A model generated the notes under the pieces. That model was not told the DNA's origin. It saw nothing but the letters and a program-made list of their open reading frames with translations, and ran no database searches. Both the position numbers and the translations under genes were made by a program. This document shows, piece by piece, positions 33,598-41,506 of a stretch of DNA of 59,166 bases (its first letter is position 1; every line of letters begins with the position of its first letter). Source of the DNA: Pseudomonas mosselii. GTDB lineage: Bacteria; Pseudomonadota; Gammaproteobacteria; Pseudomonadales; Pseudomonadaceae. The stretch lies in assembly GCF_003205295.1 (NCBI RefSeq), contig NZ_QJRP01000028.1:1-59166 (forward strand). The letters are read 5' to 3'.

Positions 33598-36230
33598 GTG
33601 GTAGCCTGTTCGATCGCTGGTTCGCCGCGCCGGCCCCGTCCCAGACGCCCGAAGTGGCGCCGGCCATTGGCCTGCAGCTGTGGCTCGACGACCAGGCGCG
33701 GGTGCTGCGCCTGGGCGGTCCGCTGCGCAGTTTGTTGGCCTTGCCCGGACAGGCGGGGGCGCGGGTGCACGACTACCTGGAGCGGCACAGCTGGCTGGTG
33801 CTCGAAGGGCAGCCCGCCGACTGGCAGGGGCAGCCCCTGGACCTGGACTTTCACACCGTCATGGGCCACGCGCTGCACACCCGTGGCTGGCTGCAGCGGC
33901 ACGAGCAGGGCTGGATGCTGCAGTTGTTCGATATCGGCGACCTGCTGCGCGAACAGCGTTGGGACCGTCAGCGGCCCTTGCTCGGTGAGATCGGCCATGC
34001 CCTGCGCGAGTGCGGCAGCGAACGCCTGGCGCAGACGACCCGCGAGCAGTTGCACAGCCTGGCCGAGCACTGGCAGGCGGCCGCGCTGCGGCTGATGCTG
34101 CGCGAGCCGGGAGGCTGGCGCCACTATGCCAGCAGCGACCAGGCCTGGCCCTGGCCCGACGATCGCAAGTTGGGGGACCGCCTGGACCGCTGGCCGGCCC
34201 ATACCTTGATCGAAGTCGATGATGACCCAGAGCTGCTTGCCCTGTGCGGCGGCGCGTCGCTGTTCCTGGTGCCCTACCGGCAGGGCCTGGAGGCCGAGGC
34301 CTGGATGCTGTGCGCCGGCGCACGGCAGGCGCCTGCGGTCGACATGGCCCTGGCCCTGGTGCGGACCTTGACCGAGCCGCTGCTGGTGCGCCATCGCCGC
34401 CAGCAATTGCAACACCAGGCCCATCACCTCGACGACCTGCAGCGGCAATTGGGCGCGGGGTGGTGGGAGTGGCCGGCGGAGGGTGAGTTGCAGCTGGATC
34501 CGGCCCTGGCGGCGAACCTCGGGCTGCCGAATCGGGCCAGCCTCGGTCAATGGCTGGCCCGCCTGCACCCGGCGGACCGCGAACCGGCGCAACTGGCCTT
34601 GGACCAAGCCCGTGGCGGGCAAACCCTGAGCCTGAGCGTGCGTCTGCCGGACAGCGCCCCCCAGGCACCGCCGCGCTGGTTCCATTGGGCCGGCCAGGGC
34701 CAGGGCGGCCGACTGCGTGGCTTTCTGCTCGATATCAGCGCCCTCAAGGCCCAGGAGCAGCAGGCCGGCGCGGCCCGTGCCCGCCTGGAGAACCTGATCG
34801 CCCGCTCACCCGCGGTGATCTACGTGCAGCGCTATGCCGAAGGCGCGCTGCACAGCGACTTCTACAGCGCCAGCCTGGCGCCGTTGCTGGGCTGGGCGGC
34901 CGACAGCGAGCAGGCCCGCCAGCCGGGCCTGGCGGTGCATCCGGACGACCGCCCGCTGTGGCTCGAGCGCACCCGCAGCCTGTTGCGCGATGGTCTGGTG
35001 CGTTGCCGCTATCGCCTGCGCGATCACCTCGGTGGCTATCACTGGATGCTCGACGAGGCTCGCCTGTTGCGTGATGACCTCGGCCAGCCGCTGGAGGTGG
35101 TCGGCTTGTGGCTGGACGTCAGCGAGGCCACCGAGGCCGCCGAGCGCATGCGCCAGAGCGAGGAGCGCTACCGCGTACTGGTGGAGGACTCGCCGGCGAT
35201 GATCTGCCGCTATCGCCCGGACCTGACCGTATTGTTCGGCAACCGACCCTTGGGCGATTACCTGGGCTGCACGCCTGAGCAGTTGCAGGGTGCCGACCTT
35301 GGGCAGTGGCTGTCTGCCGGCCAGCGCGAGGCCTTTCTCCTGCGCCTGCGGGCGCTGACCCCGGAGCAGCCGGTGAGCAGCGCGGAGATCTGCCTGCAAC
35401 TGCCCGGCCGCGAGCACGCCTGGTGGGTCTGGGCCGACCGTGGCTTGTTCGACGCCGACGGCAACCTGCTGGAGGTCCAGGCCGTGGGGCGCGACAACAC
35501 CGAGGTGCGGCGCAGCCAGCAGCAATTGCTGCAGGGCGCGAAGATGGCGACCCTCGGCGAGCTGGCCACCGGCCTGCTGCACGAGATCAACCAGCCGCTC
35601 AACGTGATGCGCATGGCGGTCGCCAACACCCTCAAGCGCCTGGAGAACGGCGCCGCCGATCAGGCCTACCTGCAGGACAAGCTGCGCCGTATCGAGGCCC
35701 AGGTCGAGCGCGCCGCCCGACTGGTCGACCATATGCGGGTGTATGGCCGGCGCTCGGCGGTCGAGCGCGAGTGCTTCGCCGCCTGGGCCGCGGTGGAAGG
35801 CGCCGGGGCGTTGCTCGAGGAAGGCCTGCGCGGCAAGGGCGTGACGCTGCGCCTGGAACCGCCGGAGGCCTTGGCGCAGGTGCTCGGGCACCAGGACCAG
35901 CTGGAACAGGTGCTGATCAACCTGATGGTCAACGCACGTGACGCCTTGCTGGAAAAGCAGGTGGCACAGCCGTGGATCCGGGTACGCCAGGCGCTGCATG
36001 GCGGATGCTTATGGCTGCTGGTGGAGGACAACGCCGGCGGGATCGATCCGCAGTTGCACGAGCGGATCTTCGAACCCTTCTTCACCACCAAGCCGGCCGG
36101 GGTCGGCACCGGGCTGGGCCTGTCGGTCAGCCATGGCATCGTCAGCCAGATGGGAGGCCGCCTGAGCGTGGACAACGGCGCCGACGGCGCGTGCTTGCGG
36201 GTCGAGCTGCCCCTTCACAGCACCAGTTGA
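33594..36230 (+). CDS. pprA: PprA-like multi-PAS sensor histidine kinase
   Basis: 878 residues from GTG 33594. No membrane helix is evident, so it is probably cytoplasmic. Several PAS-like segments run from about residue 270 to 640 (AGWWEWPAEGELQLDP; LIARSPAVIYVQRYAEG; LVEDSPAMICRYRPDL). The H-box is GLLHEINQPLNVMRMA with His near 662, followed by the ATPase domain: INLMVNARDAL (N box), VEDNAGGID, EPFFTTKPAGVGTGLGLS. There is no C-terminal receiver. Its presumed partner is the PprB-like regulator at 31712-32488. The first 270 residues match no family I can name. Its end overlaps the end of tadG by 16 bp, tail to tail. Confidence 0.87.
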   Translation: MSGSLFDRWFAAPAPSQTPEVAPAIGLQLWLDDQARVLRLGGPLRSLLALPGQAGARVHDYLERHSWLVLEGQPADWQGQPLDLDFHTVMGHALHTRGWLQRHEQGWMLQLFDIGDLLREQRWDRQRPLLGEIGHALRECGSERLAQTTREQLHSLAEHWQAAALRLMLREPGGWRHYASSDQAWPWPDDRKLGDRLDRWPAHTLIEVDDDPELLALCGGASLFLVPYRQGLEAEAWMLCAGARQAPAVDMALALVRTLTEPLLVRHRRQQLQHQAHHLDDLQRQLGAGWWEWPAEGELQLDPALAANLGLPNRASLGQWLARLHPADREPAQLALDQARGGQTLSLSVRLPDSAPQAPPRWFHWAGQGQGGRLRGFLLDISALKAQEQQAGAARARLENLIARSPAVIYVQRYAEGALHSDFYSASLAPLLGWAADSEQARQPGLAVHPDDRPLWLERTRSLLRDGLVRCRYRLRDHLGGYHWMLDEARLLRDDLGQPLEVVGLWLDVSEATEAAERMRQSEERYRVLVEDSPAMICRYRPDLTVLFGNRPLGDYLGCTPEQLQGADLGQWLSAGQREAFLLRLRALTPEQPVSSAEICLQLPGREHAWWVWADRGLFDADGNLLEVQAVGRDNTEVRRSQQQLLQGAKMATLGELATGLLHEINQPLNVMRMAVANTLKRLENGAADQAYLQDKLRRIEAQVERAARLVDHMRVYGRRSAVERECFAAWAAVEGAGALLEEGLRGKGVTLRLEPPEALAQVLGHQDQLEQVLINLMVNARDALLEKQVAQPWIRVRQALHGGCLWLLVEDNAGGIDPQLHERIFEPFFTTKPAGVGTGLGLSVSHGIVSQMGGRLSVDNGADGACLRVELPLHSTS

Positions 36231-38167
36231 GCGTGGCCGCTGGCGCAACTGAGGTTGGTGCCGACCTGGGCGTCGAGCAGGTCGATGCCGAGCACCTTGA
36301 GCAAGCCGTTGACCAGGGGATCGAGCAGGGGGCCGAGCAGGTTCTTGATGACCGGTTCGAGGATGTTCTTCACCCCGTCCAGCAGTCCGGCGGTGAGCAC
36401 CAGCACCTGGCCGAGGCCGCCATTGCCGGTGGGCTTGTAGGCTTCCAGGTGGATGCCCGCCAGGGTGTCGGACAGGCTCGCCACCACCTGGGCCTGGTCG
36501 CTGTCCATGGGTTGGTAGGCAGGTTCCTGGCCGATTTCGGTCGGGGCGTGGGCGCCGCTGAACAGCAGTGTCTTTTCGACCGGGCCATTGCCCAGCAGCT
36601 TGCTGTCCACCCGCAGGCCTATGCCACCGCCGGCATAGGGCACCCGTGTGCCGCAGGACGGCGGCAGGATCAGCAGGCGGCTGCAGACATTGGTGCCGAT
36701 ATCGATGACCGGCAGGGCCTTGACCACGGTGGTGCCGTTGCTGAGGAAGTCCGCCGGGGAATCGAACCTGCCGATGGCGATCTTCGCCGCCGAGCGCTGG
36801 GTGAGGGTGGTCAGGCTTTTCGGGGTGCAGGTGTAGTTGTCGGGTGGTGCCGGGCGCAGGCGGCTGCTGCCTTCGGCCACTTCGATGCCGATATCGATAT
36901 GCACCTGGCCGTCCAGCAGCTTGATGTCGCTGACCTTGCACGGAATGCCCAGGGCGCAGGTCAGCGACTGCACGGTGCCCAGCAGGTTCAGGCTGAGCAG
37001 GTTGTTGAGCACATTGGTCAGTGGCGCGGCCAGGTCCAGCACGGCGTTGAGCAGCCCGGCGATGCCGCTCAGCAGGGGCAGGTCGAGTGACACCAACGCG
37101 CGGATCTGGGCGGTATGAATGCGCAGCTCGTCCGTGCGCGGGTCGCCCACCGCCGAGATCTGCGGGGGCTCGATCACCCGCAGTTGCACGCGGCCATTGA
37201 CCAGCCCGAGCACATTGATCGGCAGGTTGGCGTTGACCGCGTGCTCGCTGGCCGCCAGCTGGATCACCCCTTGCACCAGTTGCAGCAGCTGGATGCTGGC
37301 GTCAAGACCGGCCTGGGCCGTGCCGTTCTGCAGGTCGAGCAGATCGCCCAGTTGCAGGCCGCCCACCGGCAGGTCCGCTGCCAGCTTGCCCAGGTTGGTT
37401 ATCACATCGACGGCGGCGCCGCTTTGCTGCAGCACCTTGACCGCGGCCTGCAGCAGCACGGTGGCGCTGGTGTCGGCATTGAGCAGTTGCTGGTAGTCGC
37501 CGATATCCAGGTGCAGGTCCACGGCCAGCTGGTCGAGGTACTTCAACAGGTCGAGCTGGGTGTTGGCGATGCCCTGCCAGCCCAGCACATCGAGCTGCGC
37601 CGAGCCGCCCAGGGCCTTGAGCAGGGCGTTGAGCACCGAACCCTGGGTCGAGTTGACGGTGGCCAGGGTGGTGCGGATGCTCAGCCGCGCCTGGGGCGCT
37701 CTTGGGCTGCCGGCCACCGCGCTGGCGCGCAGCGTGGTGGTGCGGGCGATGGCCCCGCCCTGGACCAGCGCGTATACCCCACCGGCGACGCTGGTGCTGA
37801 CCACGTTGCTGACCTCGACCTTGATCGCCTCGTTGCGCGCGTTGTCGGCGTTGAAGGTGCGCAGGTTGTCGATGCCGGTGCGCAGGTAGCCACAGCTGGC
37901 GATCAGTGGATTGAAGGGTGAGTGGCCGTTGCGGGTGGCCGCGGTGCGGGCCAGGGTGGACGCCTGCGGGCCGCTGCCGCCGCAGACTCCGCCGTGCTCG
38001 GCGGCCTCCAGCGCGGCCATGTCGGCGATGCGCTGCAGCTTGCGTTGCTCGAGGTAGAGGCGGCCGCTGTCGACGGTCAGGAGCATGAACACCAGGGCCA
38101 GGCCCATGGTCAGCGCGGCCATCAGGCCGATCGCGCCGCGTTGGCGCACAGCGGAACGAGGAACCAC
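36215..38167 (-). CDS. tadG: TadG-family pilus assembly protein
   Basis: 650 residues from GTG 38167, chosen because AAAGGAG lies five bases upstream; the frame extends 16 codons further without a better start. The N-terminal TadE/TadG membrane segment is RGAIGLMAALTMGLALVFMLLTVDSGRLYLEQRKLQRIADMAALEAA split as helix plus the conserved tail. A long periplasmic part is rich in Leu/Val and contains paired cysteines (CGGSG, CGYLR, CALGIPC, YTC, VCSRLL, SCGTR). It ends near the membrane-like LLDPLVNGLLKVLGIDLL. It is convergent with the kinase gene instead of following tadD. A GATGGCAAGTTGCC element lies 64 bp upstream. Confidence 0.85.
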   Translation of the reverse strand: MVPRSAVRQRGAIGLMAALTMGLALVFMLLTVDSGRLYLEQRKLQRIADMAALEAAEHGGVCGGSGPQASTLARTAATRNGHSPFNPLIASCGYLRTGIDNLRTFNADNARNEAIKVEVSNVVSTSVAGGVYALVQGGAIARTTTLRASAVAGSPRAPQARLSIRTTLATVNSTQGSVLNALLKALGGSAQLDVLGWQGIANTQLDLLKYLDQLAVDLHLDIGDYQQLLNADTSATVLLQAAVKVLQQSGAAVDVITNLGKLAADLPVGGLQLGDLLDLQNGTAQAGLDASIQLLQLVQGVIQLAASEHAVNANLPINVLGLVNGRVQLRVIEPPQISAVGDPRTDELRIHTAQIRALVSLDLPLLSGIAGLLNAVLDLAAPLTNVLNNLLSLNLLGTVQSLTCALGIPCKVSDIKLLDGQVHIDIGIEVAEGSSRLRPAPPDNYTCTPKSLTTLTQRSAAKIAIGRFDSPADFLSNGTTVVKALPVIDIGTNVCSRLLILPPSCGTRVPYAGGGIGLRVDSKLLGNGPVEKTLLFSGAHAPTEIGQEPAYQPMDSDQAQVVASLSDTLAGIHLEAYKPTGNGGLGQVLVLTAGLLDGVKNILEPVIKNLLGPLLDPLVNGLLKVLGIDLLDAQVGTNLSCASGHAQLVL

Positions 38168-38230
38168 GGGCACTCCTTTGCCGGCCTGTGGCCCGGCAGC
38201 GCGGCGGCGGTGCAAGGAGTGTAGTCAAGG

Positions 38231-38245
38231 TGATGGCAAGTTGCC
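38231..38245. promoter_or_regulatory. TGATGGCAAGTTGCC element upstream of tadG
   Basis: GGCAA-G-TTGCC is a dyad with a one-base centre, extended on one side to TGATGGCAA. It lies 64-78 bp before the tadG start and resembles the element before tadE. Confidence 0.48.
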
Positions 38246-38266
38246 TTGCCTGCTGTACGCGATCTC

Positions 38267-38295
38267 TGTAGGAGCGGCCTTGCGCCGCTCCTACA
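38267..38295. repeat. Single short REP-derived hairpin
   Basis: A TGTAGGAGCGGC-CTTGC-GCCGCTCCTACA perfect 12-bp stem is a collapsed version of the GGAGCGGCC pairs, with the middle deleted. It lies between tadG and the first DUF4136 gene. Confidence 0.82.
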
Positions 38296-38311
38296 GGGGC
38301 ACGCGCAGGCC

Positions 38312-38872
38312 TCAATGCGGCGGGTAGTTGCTCAACACCTGGGTCACGGTCTTCTGGATCGCCGCGTTGCGCTCCTGCGGGCTGGGCGGGTAGTTGTTCA
38401 TGATCTGCTCGGCGCTGCCGCGCCATACCAGTTTGCCGTCACGTCCGTCGAACAGGTCGACCTGGATGGTCGCCACCTTGTAGTCGACGCTGCGCGTCTC
38501 GTTGTACATCGGTCCGCCCCAGTAACCGCCCCAGTAGCCACCCCAGGCACCGCCGTAGTTGGTGGTGATCTGCTGCTGGCGGTCCTCGACGATCAGGTAG
38601 GCGCGCACCTTCACATCCGCCCGGGCATTGCCCTGGACCGGGCGCAGGCCGCGCTGGTCGAGCTGGCCGGCAACCGCCTGGCGGATGCGCTGCTCGGTCA
38701 GGTCGCTCTTGATCCGCGGGTCGTCCGGGCGATATTGCAGGCCCGGCTCCTGCCAGGCCCAGCTGCGGTAGGCGGCGAAATCGCGGCTGGCATCGAAGTC
38801 GTGCTGCACGTTGTTGCTCGAACAGGCGGCCAGCAGCAGGGCGAAGGACAGTAGAACGAGACGGCGCAACAT
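38312..38872 (-). CDS. DUF4136-type lipoprotein
   Basis: 186 residues. The lipobox LAAC gives a lipidated Cys17 followed by SSNN. The DUF4136 pattern is FDASRDFAAYRSWAW near the start, then IRQAVAGQLDQRGLRPV and the strand VATIQVDLFDGRDGKLVWRG. A short Gly/Trp/Tyr insert (GGAWGGYWGGYWGG) is in the middle. Function of the family is unknown; it is an envelope lipoprotein. It follows the second DUF4136 gene after 19 bp on the same strand. Confidence 0.85.
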   Translation of the reverse strand: MLRRLVLLSFALLLAACSSNNVQHDFDASRDFAAYRSWAWQEPGLQYRPDDPRIKSDLTEQRIRQAVAGQLDQRGLRPVQGNARADVKVRAYLIVEDRQQQITTNYGGAWGGYWGGYWGGPMYNETRSVDYKVATIQVDLFDGRDGKLVWRGSAEQIMNNYPPSPQERNAAIQKTVTQVLSNYPPH

Positions 38873-38891
38873 GATGGTTCTCCGTTGAACG

Positions 38892-39524
38892 TTAGCTGGG
38901 AGGATAGCCGTTCATCGCCTTGCTCACCGACTCGCGCAGGGCGCCTTCGCGTTCACGCGGCGAGTCCTTGTCGCTGCCGCTTTCGGCGCTGGCGCTCCAC
39001 ACCGGCTGGCCGTTGCGGGCATCGAAGAGGTCGATGCGCACCACCATCACTTCGACTTCGTAGGTGCGCACGATCGGCACGCTGGCGTAGCCGCCATAGC
39101 CGTTGCGGTAGCCACCGTAGCCGACGCTACCGTAGGGGTAGGGGCCGTAGTAGGGATCGTAGTCGTAGTCGCGCACCTGGCGCAGGCGCCGTTCCAGGCG
39201 TACGTCGGCGCTGACCAGCAGGTCGGCGGGGGCATTGTGGGCCGGGCGCAGGCCGTGCTGGTCGAGGGCGCCGCTCACCGCGTCGGCCAGCTGGCCCGGC
39301 GTCGCGTTGACCAGGCCTCCGGGTGGCTGGTTGTTGCGCCAGCTCCAGCTGCGATAACGGCCGTAATCGCGTACCGGCGCGGGATAGGCGCTGGCATCGA
39401 AGGTCCTGGCGGCCTGGTGCGGCGCTGGTGGCAGCGGCTTGCCGCTGGCGACATAGGGGTTGCTGCCCTGGCAGGCGGCCAGGGCGAGGGGGAGCAAGGC
39501 CAGGCAGAGCAGACGATACGGCAT
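38892..39524 (-). CDS. Second DUF4136-type lipoprotein
   Basis: 210 residues from ATG 39524 (GGAGGATCC just upstream); the longer frame reaching 39716 overlaps cmoM and is rejected. Lipobox LAAC, Cys18. It shares the family layout with its neighbour: FDASAYPAPVRDYGRYRSWSW, VSGALDQHGLRPAHNA, VVRIDLFDARNGQPVWSA and the end MNGYPPS. It also has a Tyr/Gly-rich insert (YDPYYGPYPYGSVGYGGY). The two genes look like a tandem duplication that has diverged. cmoM lies 20 bp upstream on the same strand. Confidence 0.86.
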   Translation of the reverse strand: MPYRLLCLALLPLALAACQGSNPYVASGKPLPPAPHQAARTFDASAYPAPVRDYGRYRSWSWRNNQPPGGLVNATPGQLADAVSGALDQHGLRPAHNAPADLLVSADVRLERRLRQVRDYDYDPYYGPYPYGSVGYGGYRNGYGGYASVPIVRTYEVEVMVVRIDLFDARNGQPVWSASAESGSDKDSPREREGALRESVSKAMNGYPPS

Positions 39525-39544
39525 GGATCCTCCTGGCAAGCGGG

Positions 39545-40294
39545 TCAGTGGGGGCGGCACATCCAGTGCAGGTAGCGGCCCAGGCCGGCGAAGCTGGGAT
39601 GGCGGCGGTGCGCCAGTTCCATCTCCAGCAGATCGAGCAGCTCGGCCTTGTCCTGGAACTCCTTGGGCATGTAGTCGTGGAATACCCGTACGCCGCTCTC
39701 GCTTTCGACCTTCCACAGAGCTTCAAGTTGCGCCTTGAGCTCGCGCGGATCAAGTGGTTTCTGTGGCGTGAGACTCTGCTTTTCACCGGCCAGGCGATTG
39801 TGCCGCAGCTTGCGGAAATGCCCCTTGAGCAGGTTGCGGTAGACCAGCGCGTCGCGGTTGTAGAAGGCCAGCGACAACCAGCCTCCCGGCGCGGTCAGTT
39901 GATGCAGGACCGGCAGGATGCTCTCGGGCTCGGCCAGCCATTCGAGCACCGCGTGGCACAGCACCAGGTCGTAGGGTTCGGTGAGCTGGCCGAGCAGGTC
40001 CTGCCAGGGCGCCTGGATGAAGGTCGCCTGCTGGCCGGCTTCGGCGAAGCGCGCGCGGGCGCCGTCGAGCATCGGCGCGGCGGGTTCGGCGAGGGTCACC
40101 TGGTGGCCGCGCTGGGCCAGCCACAGGGCCATGTGGCCGAGGCCCGCGCCAATGTCGAGCACCCGCAGCGGACGGTCGGGCAGGGCTTCGGCCAGGTCGG
40201 CCTGGAGCACCGCCAGGCGGATGGCGCCCTTGGCGCCGCCGTAGATCTTCTCGGCGAAGCGGCTGGCCAGTTCATCGAAGTGACGGTCGTTCAT
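39545..40294 (-). CDS. cmoM: tRNA 5-carboxymethoxyuridine methyltransferase CmoM
   Basis: 249 residues from ATG 40294, where the ATGA overlaps the end of the upstream gene. It is a class I SAM-dependent methyltransferase: motif I VLDIGAGLGHMALWLA near residue 45, then TLAEPAAPML and LVLCHAVLEWL. The N-terminus (DRHFDELASRFAEKIYGGAKG) and the C-terminal end (HRRHPSFAGLGRYLHW) match CmoM (formerly SmtA). That enzyme methylates cmo5U at wobble position 34 of certain tRNAs. Confidence 0.85.
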   Translation of the reverse strand: MNDRHFDELASRFAEKIYGGAKGAIRLAVLQADLAEALPDRPLRVLDIGAGLGHMALWLAQRGHQVTLAEPAAPMLDGARARFAEAGQQATFIQAPWQDLLGQLTEPYDLVLCHAVLEWLAEPESILPVLHQLTAPGGWLSLAFYNRDALVYRNLLKGHFRKLRHNRLAGEKQSLTPQKPLDPRELKAQLEALWKVESESGVRVFHDYMPKEFQDKAELLDLLEMELAHRRHPSFAGLGRYLHWMCRPH

Positions 40295-40596
40295 TTGCCG
40301 AAGCGCCTCTCGCTGTCGGCGAGCTTGGCCCGCACCACCTCGTCCATGTCCAGGCCCAATTCGCTGCACAGCAGCAACAGGTAAAGGACGATATCGCCCA
40401 CTTCCTGACCGGCATGGACGAGTTTGTCGGCGGGCAGCTGGCGGGACTGGTCCTCGCTCAGCCACTGGAAGATCTCTATCAGTTCAGCCATTTCGACGCT
40501 GGCGGCCATGGCCAGGTTCTTCGGGCTGTGGAACACCCGCCAGTCGTTGGTGTCGCGGATGCGGTGCAGGCGTTCGGTCAGTTCTTGCAGGTTCAT
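40291..40596 (-). CDS. MazG-like nucleotide pyrophosphohydrolase
   Basis: 101 residues from ATG 40596, with GAGGAGA upstream. All-alpha NTP pyrophosphatase: EMAELIEIFQWLSEDQ carries the first metal-binding glutamates and EVGDIVLYLLLLCSELGLD the second EVGD site. The N-terminal LHRIRDTNDWRVFHSPKNLA pattern is that of the iMazG/dCTPase-like short family. It should hydrolyse non-canonical or excess dNTPs in the cytoplasm. The stop overlaps the cmoM start by 4 bp. Confidence 0.86.
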   Translation of the reverse strand: MNLQELTERLHRIRDTNDWRVFHSPKNLAMAASVEMAELIEIFQWLSEDQSRQLPADKLVHAGQEVGDIVLYLLLLCSELGLDMDEVVRAKLADSERRFGK

Positions 40597-40652
40597 CGGG
40601 GTCTCCTCGTGGCGCATAGCTTCCGGCGAGGTGCCTTGCAAAGCAAGCCCGA

Positions 40653-41504
40653 TCAGAGCGTGCGCCAGCTGCCGAGCATATGCAGCAGCCCGCCGTGGCC
40701 ATCCAGGCGCAGCTCGCCGCTCGGCCCCGCCTCGCTGGCGCTCAGTATCACCTCCGAAGGCAGGCGCACCGGCTTGTGGAAGTCCACCGCGAAGGCATAC
40801 CCGGCCTTGGGCAGGTGCCCCTGCAATGCCGCCAGCGCCATGGCCTTGCTCCACATGCCGTGGGCGATGGCCCTGGGGAAGCCGAACAGGCGCGCGGTAA
40901 GGCTGCTCAGGTGGATCGGGTTGTAGTCGCCGCAGACCCTGGCGTAGCGCCGGCCGATGTCGCCGTCGGCATACCAGCGGGTGGCCTCGGGCAGAGCGGC
41001 GGGCGTCGTCTCGGCCAGGTCCGCGGCCGGCGCGTCGAGCTTGAGTCCGCGCACCAGCATGCGGCTGGTCTCGCGCCAGAGCAGGCCAAGGCCGTCCTCG
41101 GCCTCGGTCACCAGGTCGAAGGTGCCGCCCTTTTCATGAGGTTGCAGGTTGTCGGCATACACCGCGAAGCGCAGCCCGTCGATGCCGCCCAGGGGGCGCA
41201 GCACCTGCAGGCTGTTGTGCAGGTGCACCAGCCCCAGCAGCGGGAAGGGAAATGCCTCGGCGGTGAGCAACTGCAGTTGCAAGCTGAAGGCCATGATGTG
41301 CGGGTAGGTACCCGGCAGGCGGCCGTCGTCGGCGAAGTGGCAGAGCCGGCGATAGGCCGCCAGGTTGGCGGGGTCGACCCGCAACAGGCAGCGCAGGCCC
41401 TGATCCGGCAGCTGGCTGCCACGGATCTTGCGTTTGCCGAGGGCGCGCAGGTACAGGTTCGGCCGCGAGTCGGGGCTGTGCAGGTCGTGCCAGGGTCGGG
41501 TCAT
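40653..41504 (-). CDS. MaoC-like hydratase/dehydratase
   Basis: 283 residues, a double hot-dog arrangement. The C-terminal half has the MaoC hydratase signature CGDYNPIHLS followed by FPRAIAHGMW, and the catalytic Asp and His are present. The N-terminal half (TYPHIMAFSLQLQLL) is a degenerate copy. It should act on (R)-3-hydroxyacyl or enoyl thioesters. It is 2 bp downstream of the FabG-like gene on the same strand, and the thiolase gene is divergent, so together they form a 3-ketoacyl-handling cluster. Confidence 0.87.
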   Translation of the reverse strand: MTRPWHDLHSPDSRPNLYLRALGKRKIRGSQLPDQGLRCLLRVDPANLAAYRRLCHFADDGRLPGTYPHIMAFSLQLQLLTAEAFPFPLLGLVHLHNSLQVLRPLGGIDGLRFAVYADNLQPHEKGGTFDLVTEAEDGLGLLWRETSRMLVRGLKLDAPAADLAETTPAALPEATRWYADGDIGRRYARVCGDYNPIHLSSLTARLFGFPRAIAHGMWSKAMALAALQGHLPKAGYAFAVDFHKPVRLPSEVILSASEAGPSGELRLDGHGGLLHMLGSWRTL

Positions 41505-41506
41505 GG

